Below the pieces are notes generated by a model. The model was not told the origin of the DNA, did not search any database, and saw nothing but the letters and a program-made list of their open reading frames with translations. This document shows positions 38,071 to 50,160 of a DNA stretch of 64,000 nucleotides, one piece after another (the first letter of the stretch is position 1; every line of letters begins with the position of its first letter). Position numbers and translations under genes: made by a program. Source of the stretch: Rhodamnia argentea (Eukaryota > Streptophyta > Magnoliopsida > Myrtales > Myrtaceae); NCBI RefSeq assembly GCF_020921035.1, contig NC_063160.1:15713095-15777094 (forward strand), written 5' to 3'.

Positions 38071-39864
38071 GTATTCTAAGATGGAATGAGGAAAACATAC
38101 TTGAAAACACACACACACACAAAAAAAAAGAGAGTAATGTTCGTCTCTATTTGGATATGTTATAGAGAATCAAGTCTTGCATATATATGCCACTTGTATG
38201 ACATGGCACACTAAGACGTGTCTGATAAGATGACAATCAGAGTTGAAGGCATGTTTTTGTTGTATATTGCTAAGCCTCGTTTGATTCATGTTTGTATTGT
38301 GTTGCGAGGAATGAAGGATCCTAATACGAGAATTCTCTTCTTCTTCTTTTCCCTTTTGGTAATCAAATTCTAAGAGAAGAGCAGCAATCAGTGAGGCCCT
38401 TGTAGACAAAAGCTGGAACCAGTTTCAATCCCTACATCCTTTCACTCTCTTTCGTTTTTGGCAAGCAACCAGTCCCTCCTTGATGGGAATGGCTTCAACT
38501 TCTTCTGCACATTCTGCTTCCACTGTCAAATTACTGGTTACCTCCAAGAGTATATATACATAAAATTTGTCGATCCCTAAAAAAAATCACTCAATTTGGA
38601 CTAGATATGACTTCGGACCTATTATAATGCGTTCCAACAGTTTCTCCTATGCTTTCTTAGGAGAAGGCTTTTGGTGCAAACTCAACCTTTTCTTTTCAAT
38701 CATGGTGGGGGCTTCGTCTTAGCCTCTCAGACTTCTGCCTTGTTTACAAGTAGGATGGTTTCCATGGAGTCTCACTATGGATGCCTGATATCGAGTGTTC
38801 TTTCTTTTTAAAAGCATGAGTTTCCTTACTCTAACAAGTAAGCAGGTAAACTACCTTGTGATTTCCATGATTCTTTCTTTGCCGAAATTAGGTATCTATT
38901 AACCCTTGCTCATGCATTCACGTAGTCGTAATCATGCCTTAGTAAATTGGATTCTCCATGATTTAGCATTTGACCAACTCCCACTACCTGGTTTTTGCCA
39001 ACCTTTGCTGGGAGGATTCTCTTGAGTCCTCTCTTCCATAACTTCAGAGCAGCGGCTAGTAAATGAGGAAGGGCCCTTGCTCCTAGCAGTCTGGACAGCA
39101 GTGACTCCCTTCCTCTCTGCAGACCAGACCGACTTATCATCACCACCTCAAACAGATGACAGAATCCTTTGTATAGCCTCCAGTAGCCGGCTCATCTCGC
39201 CGAGATCCCAGGATTTCGGATCTTTATCGATCGAACTGGCCACTTCAAGCTCTTACATCAAGACCTTCGGTTTCTTCGGAGTGAAGATTATAGTCATTAG
39301 TCCCAAGATCTCCCAGCTAGCCCCTCTTCCTGCTCCCATAAAATCACCATTTGGGATGCACGGGCCTTTTAGCACTTGAACCCCGGAGAGCCTTGTGATT
39401 CATGAGCACTCGCCAAGCTTTGTTTGGTCAACAAAGCTTAGGGTAGGGAAGATACAAATCTCAGATTTGGACTTAAGTCAAAGAATGCCAACTTTTCCAA
39501 TGTATTATTCTACCTTCCTCACCGATCTGACCCCGCCAGAATCTGGCCGTCACCCCATGTACTTGATCGCACCATCTCTTAGGATATTCAAACTCAAAGT
39601 ATACAAATATGAAATTTTGAATCTTGTTGGTTTTTTGTTTTTTGGTTGTTAATCCAATCTCAAGTCGGACACCAGATCTACAAGGCCCCAGATGTTTTTT
39701 TCTTTTTTATGCACCTTGTTTTCCAACTTGAATAAAGGCATTTATGTTTGTTTATCGACAAGTCTTTTAGAACAATTAAGATAGTTTTCAGAGTAGGCTC
39801 TTCATAGTTAACAATAATGAGCCTCACCGATTAAGTTTAGAAGTCCATTTGGTAAGCTGGGAAA
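38071..39864. other. Intergenic DNA with an unrecognised GC-richer patch
   Basis: From about 38900 to 39660 the base composition is more balanced than the surroundings. There are two consecutive plus-strand frames (39077-39379 and 39395-39652) and an opposite-strand frame (38910-39146). I recognise no family; a decayed transposon coding region is possible. Confidence 0.35.
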
Positions 39865-39869
39865 TTGTT

Positions 39870-40165
39870 CTTTCATTCCTCAAACTATTATACGGACGCC
39901 AATTTAGTCTTAAAGTTTTCAATTTTGCCATTTTTGTTCTAAATCTTGGCGTGAGATTTCGATGGAATCCTTCCGGGCAATTGTGCCGAAAATCGTTGAT
40001 GTAGTGTTATGTCACGTAGGACGGCTGGCGAGGATTAGAGTGCCGCCTCATCGATTTTTGGCGAAAATTGATCTGAAGGACTATATAAGAATTTTGCGCA
40101 AAGGTTTACGATTAAATTGGCAAAATTAAAAGTTTAGGACAACATGTTTATGATTCACTGGATAA
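39870..40165. mobile_element. MULE-like foldback element, short
   Basis: The left arm contains CCAATTTAGTCTTAAAG and the right arm GGTTTACGATTAAATTGGC. The subterminal GTCACGTAGGACGG block seen in siblings is present. The target duplication was not resolved. Confidence 0.6.
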
Positions 40166-40169
40166 ATTT

Positions 40170-41592
40170 TGGAAATTTTTTTCAAAGATTTCTAAATCTA
40201 TTATACAATGGTCAATTCACCCCTAAACCTTTTTAATTCCGCCAATTTAATTCTAAACTTTTTGACGATTTGCCGATTTAGTCCAAAAATATTTTTACGA
40301 TTTCCCAATATAATCATTCTGGCTAATTTTCACTTAACATTGTTGATGTGGAGGTCCAATTAGTGTCGATTGTCCTATGTGGTAAGATGGGCGCCAACGT
40401 GGATGATTTTCCTAAGTTTTCAAAAATTCGTAGAATTTTTTCCTTTCCTTTCTCTTTTTTTATCTTATTTCCCTTTGCCGGCCATCGCCACATTAGATTT
40501 TTAAGTCAAACGGCTCCGCCGGGGGCATAGGAGGCGAGGAGGGCGGCGGGCAAGCGCCTGTAGACCTAGGCGGCGACGCAAGTGATCGGAGGCCACGGTG
40601 GTAGCAGTGGGGGTTGTGGGGACTGAGCCAGTGATTTGGGTTTGTGTTTTGTTGGTTAGGATTCGGCCGTGAGCCGGTTTTGAGATATCTTTTTGTGTGC
40701 ATTCTATTTAATTGAGAAGTTACGTGGGATGTGTTCAAACGCGGCCACGGAATCAGTCCGAACTCTTTGCGTATCTTTCTGGTTAGTACTCGTGGCTTTC
40801 CTTGGCCTAAACATGCCAGCACCCAATCGTACATCCCACGATCTGACTCTTTTCCTCGTCTTCTTTTCGTTTATTCGTCGCGTGTCCTCATCTAGTTTCC
40901 ATGTTTCTAGTTTCCACATTACCAAATCAGTCTTGAACATGTTTTTAATAGTGCGAATTCAGTTATAACCTTTCGGTTATATTAATTTAGTCCTAAACAT
41001 TTTGATGATTTACCAAATTAGCTATAAACCTTTAGACGATTTGTTAATTTAGTTATTTCGCCTAATTTTAGTTGAAAATCGCTAACAAGATGGTCTAGTT
41101 AGGGCTATCTATTCTACGTGTCACGGTTGACCCCTCCGTCGAACATCGTCGATTGCCAGCAAGGGCCTCGATGCCCTTGCCAAGCTTAAGGCCACCCGGT
41201 CCCTCTCACCATATCTTGTGAGGGCAGCCCACGTCGGGTCTAGCAAGGGTGTCGACGCCCCTGCCGATGAGGGCAAAAAGAAAAAAGAAAAGAACAAAGA
41301 TAAAATAAGAAAAATGAAAATTGCCTATGTGAACGTCGGCCGTGTCATGTTGGACGGTAGGTATTGACTAAACCGTCACATCAATGACTTCCGGCCAAAA
41401 TCAGCTGGAATGACTAATTCGACAAATCTGCAAAAAGTTTGAGATTATATTGGCACAATTATAAGGTTCAAGATTGTATTGACAAGTCGTCAAAAAGTTT
41501 AGAACTAAATTGACCAAAATTGAAAGATTTATTATTGAATTATCACAAATGCAATAAGTTTATATTTTTTTTTTGATAATTTGTCCCGTATA
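40170..41592. mobile_element. Cluster of MULE-like foldback arms, probably nested
   Basis: A left arm at 40190-40430 (CCCCTAAACCTTTTTAATTCC, GATGTGGAGGTCC) runs into a GC-rich stretch. A second left arm begins near 40915, and a full right arm ends near 41590 (AAGTTTGAGATTATATTGGC ... GATAATTTGTCCC). There are at least two copies, one probably interrupting another. No transposase frame seen. Confidence 0.55.
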
Positions 41593-41861
41593 AATATCTG
41601 TTGCGGCAGATTAATGAACGTTGACACGTGGACTATTTTCTTCCAATTGCTTGATCAAAATCCCATCACAAGAGATGATCGATGAGATTAGAACAGAAGA
41701 CGACAGACGCACCTCAATCCAAACGAAAGGTTTTCAGGTTGTACGATGTAGATTTGCGCCCGTCGCAAGATCGCTACTTAGATTTTAGCGAGCCGCATGG
41801 GTGGCTCCAGTAACATGATTCGAAAGCATGGAGCGAATGCATTCATTACAATACATTTTTA

Positions 41862-42285
41862 GAAGCCGACGTGGAAAATTCTTTTAATTTTTTTATTATG
41901 TTTTGAATTTTTTTTTCAATGTTCTCATTTTGTTTTATTTTTATTTCCTAGTGAGGGGCAACCTCGCTGGCTACTGCCGTGGCTTGGCGACCAGCAATGG
42001 AAGAAGAAGAAGAAAAAAAGAAGAAGGAAAATAAAATATACAAAATATAAAATATGAAAAATCCAGAAATTAATGTAAAAAAAACAAAAATTACCCACGT
42101 CAATGCTGGTAGTGTCGCATAGTACGGTTGGCGTCCATACCAGCAATTTGTTGCCAAAATTGGTAAGGTTTGACTACATAGTCAAATTTTGAAAGGGCTT
42201 AAGATTAAATTTATTCTATTTAAAAGGTTTATTATTAAATTTGCATAAATGCAATAGGTTTACGATATTTTTTGGTAATCTTGTC
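41862..42285. mobile_element. Right half of a MULE-like foldback element
   Basis: Poly-T, GC-rich core (GGCTACTGCCGTGGC), poly-A, then GGTTGGCGTCCATACC and a right arm ending AATAGGTTTACGATATTTTTT. The left arm is reduced or missing. Confidence 0.55.
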
Positions 42286-44213
42286 CTTGATCAATAGGCG
42301 ACCTATCGAGCGGAGATCGGAATATGGTACCTCGAAAGACTTTGCCGTCTACGTTTTTCGGGCTTGCGCGGGCCGTTCGTTCCATGATCAGCTTAGCATT
42401 TTGGAAAACGAGGACACATGTACTGTACATACATTAATCCGAGGTTTTATGTCGGTCGTCGAATCGACTGGCAAAGTTCCGAGTGGAAAGGTTGGGCTTT
42501 CAGAACTGGCTCTCAGCTCAAATCAGCCATGGATTTGACCAAAGAAAGCCATCGACTCGTACTCGGATCCAACGGCAAGCGGGGCCGTGTACAGTGTACA
42601 CAATCGTAATCATGCATTCACTGTTTTACGCAAAGTTGGTCCAAACGTTATTGCCCGTGCCAAAACATGGTATAGAAATTCGTAGCCGACGGGGCGAATA
42701 AGCCAATTAGAGCCGCGACATTAGATCGATCCACCTAAAATCGAAACTCATGTCACGGGCATCAGATAGACCCATGTGCACGCGGTATATGCCTTTAAGC
42801 CGCGAAAATGACGTCCCAAGATCACCGTAGTTAGAATCTAGAGACTCAATAATGGAGTAAAAAAGATTCGTGCACCTGATTTGGAATCCATCGTTCTTGA
42901 TGTGGAATAGCGACGATGCAAAGCTCAAGTGCTTCTCCTTCATTGCCCTCTGTATCACTAGCTCAATGAGACTGCCCCTCACGACACAATCCTATTACTG
43001 CTCGTTATTTGAGGTTATGTTATGCATTCGTTGGGCTAAAGGAAAACCTTGAGCGCTATTTATAGAGTTTTTAGCTATGCTCTCTCATCACGAGCCTAGC
43101 TCAACTTGGCCAACACAAGCCGGACTCATATTAAACTTATTAAGAATCTTTGTATCCTACCTTATTAGATCAATCCCGTAAAATAATACATTATAATCTC
43201 AATTAATGTAGCTCACATCAAAAAAATTTATATGCGTCCGAGCTCTAGATCACGTGGTTCTAGTTTGAACTCCGTTTATGATGGCGACTTCCTGCTCGCG
43301 GTCTCCTCAGAAATTTTTCTGACTGGGCTTTGATTCCATCTTCACATTAAGTTAAAGTGCCCGTTGTTCGAGTAGACGCACCAAACGTCGCGAGCCTTCA
43401 ATTATTAAAATCAATGGCTACCCCCAACCAAAAAAAAAAAAAAGAATAGGGTTGATGCATATGATCTCAACCATCCATCTTGGAGGATGCGAGTCCTTTC
43501 TCAATCTTGAAACTATTTCGTGGTCTTCTTTTGCTCCACATTTTGGTCAACAATTACCTAATCTTTGTGTCCTTTTTAGCAAAGTCACCTGATTCGATCG
43601 GCCAAAGGTTATCTCATGAGAAGCATCCCTGAGGACAAACGAGTTGGACGCCCCACCCTCCGCGGTCGACATTACCGGGGCTTCCAATGTGCTAACTCGG
43701 TCGACGCTCGGACCTTCCTCATAAATGAAACGTCCTTGAGGACATCAATCACATCTGACTATGTTGTAAATCGAGTCAAATCCGACACCCTTGCCACGAG
43801 ATCGAATGGATGGCTATATTTTGGGCACCCGCCAATTAAACGAATACTTCTTTTCTGTTGGGCATTTACGTAGCTGCCATATGTGACTGTTTGATGCAAT
43901 AGTACGCGAAATCGTGCGTGGCTTAGAAGCGATTCACGTAACGTTCACATAATTGGACCGTACTATTCAAACCCCACTTCATATTGTTTTTAAGCCTACA
44001 ATACAACAATATGATAAAGCCAATGGACCGAATTTAAATGCAATTTAATTTCGTTTGATTCATTTGGAGATACTAACATACCTCCAAATGCAACCTTCTT
44101 TTGTCCCCTACCCACCTGGCCCTCCCTACAATTTGATTCCTCTTATAAGTTTTCAAAGATCTCTCTTCATCTGTGTTTAGACCTAGCTGCCTTCACCCTC
44201 AGTGCTTAGCCAG
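42286..44213. other. Intergenic DNA and SCL3 upstream region
   Basis: Short frames only, none recognised. The last 100 bases before 44214 contain a TATA-like TCTTATAAG near 44141 that may serve the GRAS gene. Confidence 0.45.
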
Positions 44214-45485
44214 ATGAATTCTTCTTCTTCTTCTTCTTCTTCTTCTTCTTCATCGTCTAGGAAGCCGGACGTGACCTTGAGCCTCACCTTACCTTCCCAT
44301 ACCAATGTTGCCTTCAAGCCTGAAGAGAGAGGCTTGCTCCTCATCCAGCTCCTGCTGTCGTGCGCCAAGAACGCGTCATCGAGCAACCTCCACCGGGCCG
44401 ACGCCTACCTCCAGAAGATATCGGAGCTCTCCTCCGTGACCGGCGACCCCATGCAGCGCCTCGCTGCCCGGTTCGCCTATGCCCTCACGGCCCGGGTCGT
44501 CAAGCGTTGGCCGGGCCTCTACAAGGCATTGAACCACGCCGAACCGGAGGGGCTGACAGCCGCACGGGCCCAGCCCATCCTCACGCCGGCCTTCCCGTGC
44601 CTCGCTTTCACGCACGCCATCGTATCCCGATCCTTGCTTCGGGTCCTGGCTGGGGAGCGGGCGGTTCACATTGTGGATCTGGGCTCCGGCGACCCGAAAT
44701 TGTGGGTTCCCCTCCTCAGGGGCCTAAACCAAGGGCCAGATGGGCCTCCTCATTTGAGGCTGACTTGTGTGTCCGCTAAAAGAGACGTTTTGGACATTTT
44801 AGGTCACGCCCTCGTCAAAGAGGCTGAGACCATGGGCATGCCCTTTCAGTTCAACCCTGTGAATGTGTCTTTAAGAGAGCTGACAGAAGAAATGCTCAAA
44901 CTGAGATTAGGGGAGACCGTGGCAATGGTGTCAATCTTGGGCCTCCATGCTCTTTTAGCCGAAGATGATAGAGTAGATGCGCACTTTGGCATGATCAAGA
45001 GCGATTCCGTCAAGGATTGCAAGCGAGTCAGCGAATTCCTAAGCATGGTCCGGTCGGCGTCGCCCAGGATCTTCTTCCTGGTCGAGCAAGAAGCCGACCA
45101 CAACATGACCCGCCTGGTCGACCGGTTCGTTGAGGGCCTGCACTACTACAGCGCGGTGTTCGATTCGATAGATGCTGCCTTTGGAGGCAATTGCTCGGAA
45201 GAGCGGCTCGCCCTGGAGGAGATGTTCGGGAGGGAGATCGAGAACATCGTCTCGTGCGAGGGCTTAGAGAGGGAGGAGAGGCATGAGAGGCTCGCGAGGT
45301 GGGCGGTGAGGCTCGGCCGAGCCGGGTTCAAGTCGGTCCGGCTGTGGTGGAACGCCATGGAGGATGCCAAAGTCATGGTCGAGGCCCATCTCCAGGACGG
45401 CTACAAAGTCACGACCGAGAGGGGTTGTACCATGATCTGTTGGCATGAACGACCGCTTCTGGCGGTGTCTGCATGGAGTTGTTAG
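44214..45485 (+). CDS. SCL3-like: GRAS-family regulator, SCARECROW-LIKE 3 type, intronless
   Basis: A single uninterrupted frame of 423 residues. The start is the ATG at 44214; the upstream GTG at 44202 would not be used in a plant. A 13-residue serine run (residues 3-15) is encoded by a TCT microsatellite. The GRAS domain follows: leucine-heptad region I with LLLIQLLLSCAKNASSSNLH (about 41-60), the VHIID-type motif VHIVDLGSGD (151-160), then LRLTCV, EQEADHN, and the C-terminal ERHERLARW and SAW-type ending CWHERPLLAVSAWSC. The pattern KPEERGLLLIQLLLSCA and WPGLYKALN strongly recalls SCL3, which in Arabidopsis works with DELLA proteins to tune gibberellin responses in the root endodermis. It is slightly shorter than Arabidopsis SCL3. 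It is convergent with the RGP gene downstream. Confidence 0.92.
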   Translation: MNSSSSSSSSSSSSSRKPDVTLSLTLPSHTNVAFKPEERGLLLIQLLLSCAKNASSSNLHRADAYLQKISELSSVTGDPMQRLAARFAYALTARVVKRWPGLYKALNHAEPEGLTAARAQPILTPAFPCLAFTHAIVSRSLLRVLAGERAVHIVDLGSGDPKLWVPLLRGLNQGPDGPPHLRLTCVSAKRDVLDILGHALVKEAETMGMPFQFNPVNVSLRELTEEMLKLRLGETVAMVSILGLHALLAEDDRVDAHFGMIKSDSVKDCKRVSEFLSMVRSASPRIFFLVEQEADHNMTRLVDRFVEGLHYYSAVFDSIDAAFGGNCSEERLALEEMFGREIENIVSCEGLEREERHERLARWAVRLGRAGFKSVRLWWNAMEDAKVMVEAHLQDGYKVTTERGCTMICWHERPLLAVSAWSC

Positions 45486-46166
45486 GGCCCGACTCTATTT
45501 CTATAATTCTTTTTGTCCTGTTACTCTTGAAGTCGTGTGTAATTATGAGAATAGCTAGACGACCTGGTATTGGTCGTTTATTTGATTTTCAAACGGATTC
45601 CCTTTGTCTACTTGATCTGGAAATTGGTAGCCCCTAACGCCATTCCGCTTTCGATGGAGCTTAATCACATGAAGCCAAGCTAAAACGTGAGTCAAGGAGT
45701 AGGTGAACCAAAGTAGGCCAAAACAGACCAGCCGAGAAGCAACGCCATTTTCTTTGATGCCTCAGAATTATGAAAAGAAGAACAAAACATTCAATCCAAG
45801 ATCCAATTTTTTTTCGTTGGTTGAAGACCCTTTTGTCATTTTTGTTGTTTGCTATCCAATCTTCATTTGATGCATACCAAAACTCAAGAAGCAAAGAGCA
45901 AGAGAATTGACTATCTCCATTAGAAGACTCGTTGTTTTATTGTTAAACAACATCATAGTAGGAACTGAATCAGTGAAGTTACATCCACCAAGTGGAAGGA
46001 AAGCCCCAGGAAACAAGCCTACAATCGATACGTTATACTCTCCCAAGTAAAATCAAAAGAGAGGAAAAGAAGGAAAAAAAGTACTGTAATGGTAATGGCT
46101 CTCTGGTATGAATTCTTAGATTGGAAAATTAAGGAGCTAATATATCCCTCAAAGTACGGTACTTCC
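45486..46166. other. Convergent SCL3-RGP intergenic interval
   Basis: It holds both 3'UTRs. A minus-strand AATAAA lies near 45936-45941 and could end the RGP transcript. No gene seen. Confidence 0.5.
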
Positions 46167-48867
46167 TTATTTGGCCTTGCCGTTCGGCACCTTGGAGGCG
46201 GCTCCGGAAGGTGGGTTGAGCTCGTCCCAGGCCTCGATCCAAGTGACCATAGCATCAGCGAGCTTATCGAAGTAGGGGTCGACCTTGCTGAGCTTGTCCT
46301 TGACTTGCTTGGAGAGCTCGATGTAGCATTTCTGGACGGTGGTGCAGTCCTTGGGAAGAGTGGCGGCCTGGAAGAACGGGATGATCTCTTCCTGCCAGAA
46401 GATGCCTTTATACTCCTTCCTTAGGTTCACAAACGGGTTACTGGCTTTGCTGTGCCATATGTAGGGCAAACCGGTCTTCACTCCCAGTCCCAGATGATCA
46501 CAGATGACCTGCGAAAGGTATGGTGGCATCGGGTTAACTCTGAATCGGCGAGGTGTTCTCCTCGTCCAAATGAGGACCATCACATAAAAAGTGCTGGTAT
46601 TGAGCAGATACTATGGTAATTAGTGAAGGATTGTCAGGTCTGCGGCATTGTAAAATTCTATGGAAAGATCTCCAGGGAAGCAGTTAATCGGTGGAGAGCC
46701 TTCTAATGAGGATGTTATGAATTTTGACAGAGAAATATCGACATAGAGTGAGTACAAGTTAGTCAATTCAGCAACCTACTCAATACAGAGCAATAGGGGC
46801 TCATATTATGAGATCTGGCTGCGAGTTCGTTATGATAATCTTATGACAAGGTGCTCCACCCCATGGCCTGGGCAATTGTGCTTAACATCTGGTGCCGATC
46901 ATAAGCATTGCATTGGGCCATCAAGCCTCAACAGTATATAACAGGATCAAGTCATATATTAAAGAATCCAACACTGATGGAGCAAAGAAAGGGAAGCTAC
47001 CTTGACACACCAGCCAGCCCACATATCGTCGTAGCGCCCAATTGGCTGGCCATCGCCCATCAGTCCAAAGTACATTGCAGGGCCAATAAGCTCACGGTCG
47101 AATGCCAAATTCATGCCACACATAGGGAAAAGAGTGCCCTTTGGTATTGTCAAGACCGCATCAACATACCTAATGCAACATTCTCTTAGTTGTTATTACC
47201 AAAGATCCATCAAAAAGCTGGCGGAAGGACGAGAATATGGAGGGTTCATATACCTTTGGTTCCTTTCAAGAGGCTTCACGAGCTGTGTAGGCGCATCATA
47301 ATCTGGGATGTTGAGCCAGAGGCCATGAGAAACCGCAGTCGGTACACCCTCGCGCAGACTGAAAGGGTATCCACGGACAAAATCTGCACCTTCCGTGTAA
47401 GGGTCATACAGCGTGTTGAAGAAGAAGGGAGTGGATGGACAGAGGAGGTTCTTGATATGCTGCTGGAGGGCATTGATCATTTTGCCTGATGGGTCTTTCG
47501 CGACCTGATATAACAAGCCAGATCAGAAAACACAAAAAAACAAAAAAGAAGAAGTTATCTTCACATTGAAAGAGTGAACTGCGGTTCAAACTCTAATGTC
47601 TACCGATACATAGAGGCTTTCTTACTCAATGCACAGATAGGTTCTTAATCAAGAATGCAAGAACATTACACCACTAAACCACTCCAGGGTTAACTAGATT
47701 GAGTTTGACGCCCGGACAAATAAAGCAGATAGGACCAAGCCTTCATAATGAATCCTGACTAAGACAATAATCAAAAGGCATCTTAGTTTGATCCTAAAGT
47801 CACAACTCAGAAGCAACAAGACTCCAAAGAGGTATAAAAAGGGGACAGACTCTTAAGCATTTGTCATCTTGCATTGGAATAGAACGAAGATATAATGTTC
47901 GAGCCGAAACAACTTATGGGATATTAAAGTCAAACTCCTGGTACAAGGTCGACTCCCCAAATCAGAGAATGGTGGCTTCCACAGGTCAGCTCTTTAATTT
48001 AATTCATCATATGACAAGCAATGAGACTCCATAATCGAGAGGCAGCAACTGAATTTTCATGAGGAAAGTCGAGAGGGACGTGGCTCTGCTTTCAAAGGTC
48101 TGGGGAGAAAAGTTAGGGATCGTGTTCTGAAAAGAGAAAAGATGCGGATCTCTAGTCTTGCATATCCAGCCAGAATGCCTAGACTGTGCAGAGTAATGAC
48201 AATCCAGATCGATCAAGGGATCCCAGCCATCAGACGACATGGGGATTTTCCGGCTAGAACAGTCAAAGCTGGTGAAGATCAATTCGCTTGTCTTAAACAA
48301 GAGTGCACCAAGTAATGAATGGACTGCCACGCCAGATCAAGTACAGGGCTTCATCTCCATATGCGCAATGTGGCAGGCGAAGCCCAAACAATCACAAGAC
48401 CGAGAAAGAATCGCATGAATGATGCAGCTAAACACAGTCGAAGAAAAAGGAAAACCCAACAACCACCCCAACCCACAAAAAAAAGAGTAAGGGGAATTTC
48501 AGATTGGGAGGGCAGAGGAAAGAAGAGGGCCACTCACGAAGCAGTCGTCGTCGATGGTGTAGATGTACTTCTTCTTGGAGACCATGTAGCCGAAGCAGCG
48601 GCAGGCGGAGTCCTTGAAGGAGATGCAGGAGGCCTTGGGGCCCAAGATCTTGTTGATGTCGTTGCGGTTGTAGAGCTCGTAGTCGAAGCCGTCGGGGACC
48701 TTGATGGTCTTGGAAGGGTCGCCGTCCTGGACGATGATGAGGTGGTAGGGCTCGAAGAAGGGCCTCCACATCTCCAGGAAGTCGAGGTTCCTGATGGTGG
48801 GGATCACGATGTCCAGCTCGTCCTTGAGCAGCGGGGTGGGCTTCGCCGCGGCTGCTGAGTCCGCCAT
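46167..48867 (-). CDS. RGP/UAM: UDP-arabinopyranose mutase / reversibly glycosylated polypeptide (GT75), 4 exons
   Basis: Minus-strand exons are 48867-48538, 47504-47254, 47169-47001 and 46508-46167 (330, 251, 169, 342 bases), giving 363 residues, the usual RGP length. Recognisable blocks are [20 protein letters not shown], the DDD acid triad in YTIDDDCF (about 106-108), [60 protein letters not shown] and [13 protein letters not shown]. These proteins interconvert UDP-L-arabinopyranose and UDP-L-arabinofuranose at the cytosolic face of the Golgi, supplying arabinofuranose for pectin, arabinoxylan and glycoproteins. The upstream minus strand has a CT run in the leader (48957-48972) and an ATTTAAAT near 48987 that may act as a TATA element. 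The sequence is intact and ordinary. Confidence 0.96.
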
Positions 48868-50160
48868 TGCTGCTCGAGCTCGAGATGCAGAGGATCGGTG
48901 GCGGAGGCAGAGGCAGAGGCAGGGACGGAAGGTGGTGGGGGCCCGTGAGGGAATATGAGAGAGAGAGAGAGAATGAATGAGCTCGCGCGCGGGGGATTTA
49001 AATGGGGAGGGGCGCAGAGATCGGCATGACTGGTGGCTTTCAACTGGTGAACGTGTCTGAAGTTTTGTGGGGAAGACGACTCGTTCAACTCCTAACCTTC
49101 GAAAAGCAGCCTCCCCCCTCTCTTTTTCCAACTTCTGGCTTTTGCCTTTTTTCTACGCTTAATTTTGAAACCGAGCGACGGGCTCTTCGTGCCGCAAGTC
49201 GCGGGCCAACCCGTGACGATCCCAGAGGGGGAAAAAAAAAGCGTTCGTGAATGATAAGTGGAATTGTCATTGGTTCGTGGTTAGATCTAGGACAACTCTT
49301 GTCTTATTGCAGGATAAATTCCACGTTCTTCAAAATTAAAGAGCGTCCGATACTTCTTGTATAATCCAAAATCACTAGTCTGAACTTCCATTTCTAGCGA
49401 TATCTATGACTGGAACTTTTTGCTCTGTTAAAGTTTCGTATTCTTCACGTGTCCAAATATGAATTGTGGTTGTTGTTTGTAATAGCAAACGATGGTCAGA
49501 GAGGTAATGATTCACTATAATCGTTTGATTAAGAACACATATGGAACTTGGGTGGACCTTGGAACCTGTGACGGGATAGGTTTCAAAGTATGCATGGTAG
49601 ATTTTTTACGTTCCAAAAATTAAAGAACTGGTTCCATCGAGTAGGTTCCAAATTTCAAAAATTGAAGAACCGGTTTCCACGGATGATTTCAGATTTTAAG
49701 TGGAATCTGAATCGACCCTGGAACCGCCCTAGCAATTATAGCTGTGAAACCCTTTGGAATAGTTAGGGGACCCGACGTAATTTGAGACAACTCTCTCTCT
49801 ATAGAGTAAAATGATCCTCCAGGAAAAGCGTAATTTTCCTTGTCTTGTTCAATGCCTTGGTGCTCGTTATTTCTCTTCGCCATCGGTATGTAAACACAAA
49901 AATCTATTCATATGAACTTGGGTGTTTTAGATATTTCAGATTGATTTTGGGATTTCATCTTCTTACTTTGCATAAAATTTCCAACTGTGCAATTCTCTGG
50001 AAGTAGCTAATAATAAGTTGGTCCAATCGAATCAGCCCACCTTTTTTTTTTTTTTTTTTTTGGTTTACGAATCAACCCACTTTACATATATATATTGAAA
50101 TCATACAGTGGCCAAGTCCTATTTTCACTATAAAACTACGCCAAAGTAAGTGCTCATCGC
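48868..50160. other. RGP upstream region and intergenic DNA
   Basis: 48868-49010 looks like the RGP leader and core promoter. A repeat-like patch at about 49570-49740 has GGAACC/GGTTCC words in both orientations (TGGAACCTGTGAC, GGTTCCATCG, CTGGAACCGCCC), suggesting a decayed inverted-repeat element. A T run occupies 50044-50062. Confidence 0.4.

Noticed and set aside
44202..44213. Earlier GTG start for the GRAS gene
   Set aside because: Plant translation starts at ATG; the ATG at 44214 directly precedes the serine run.
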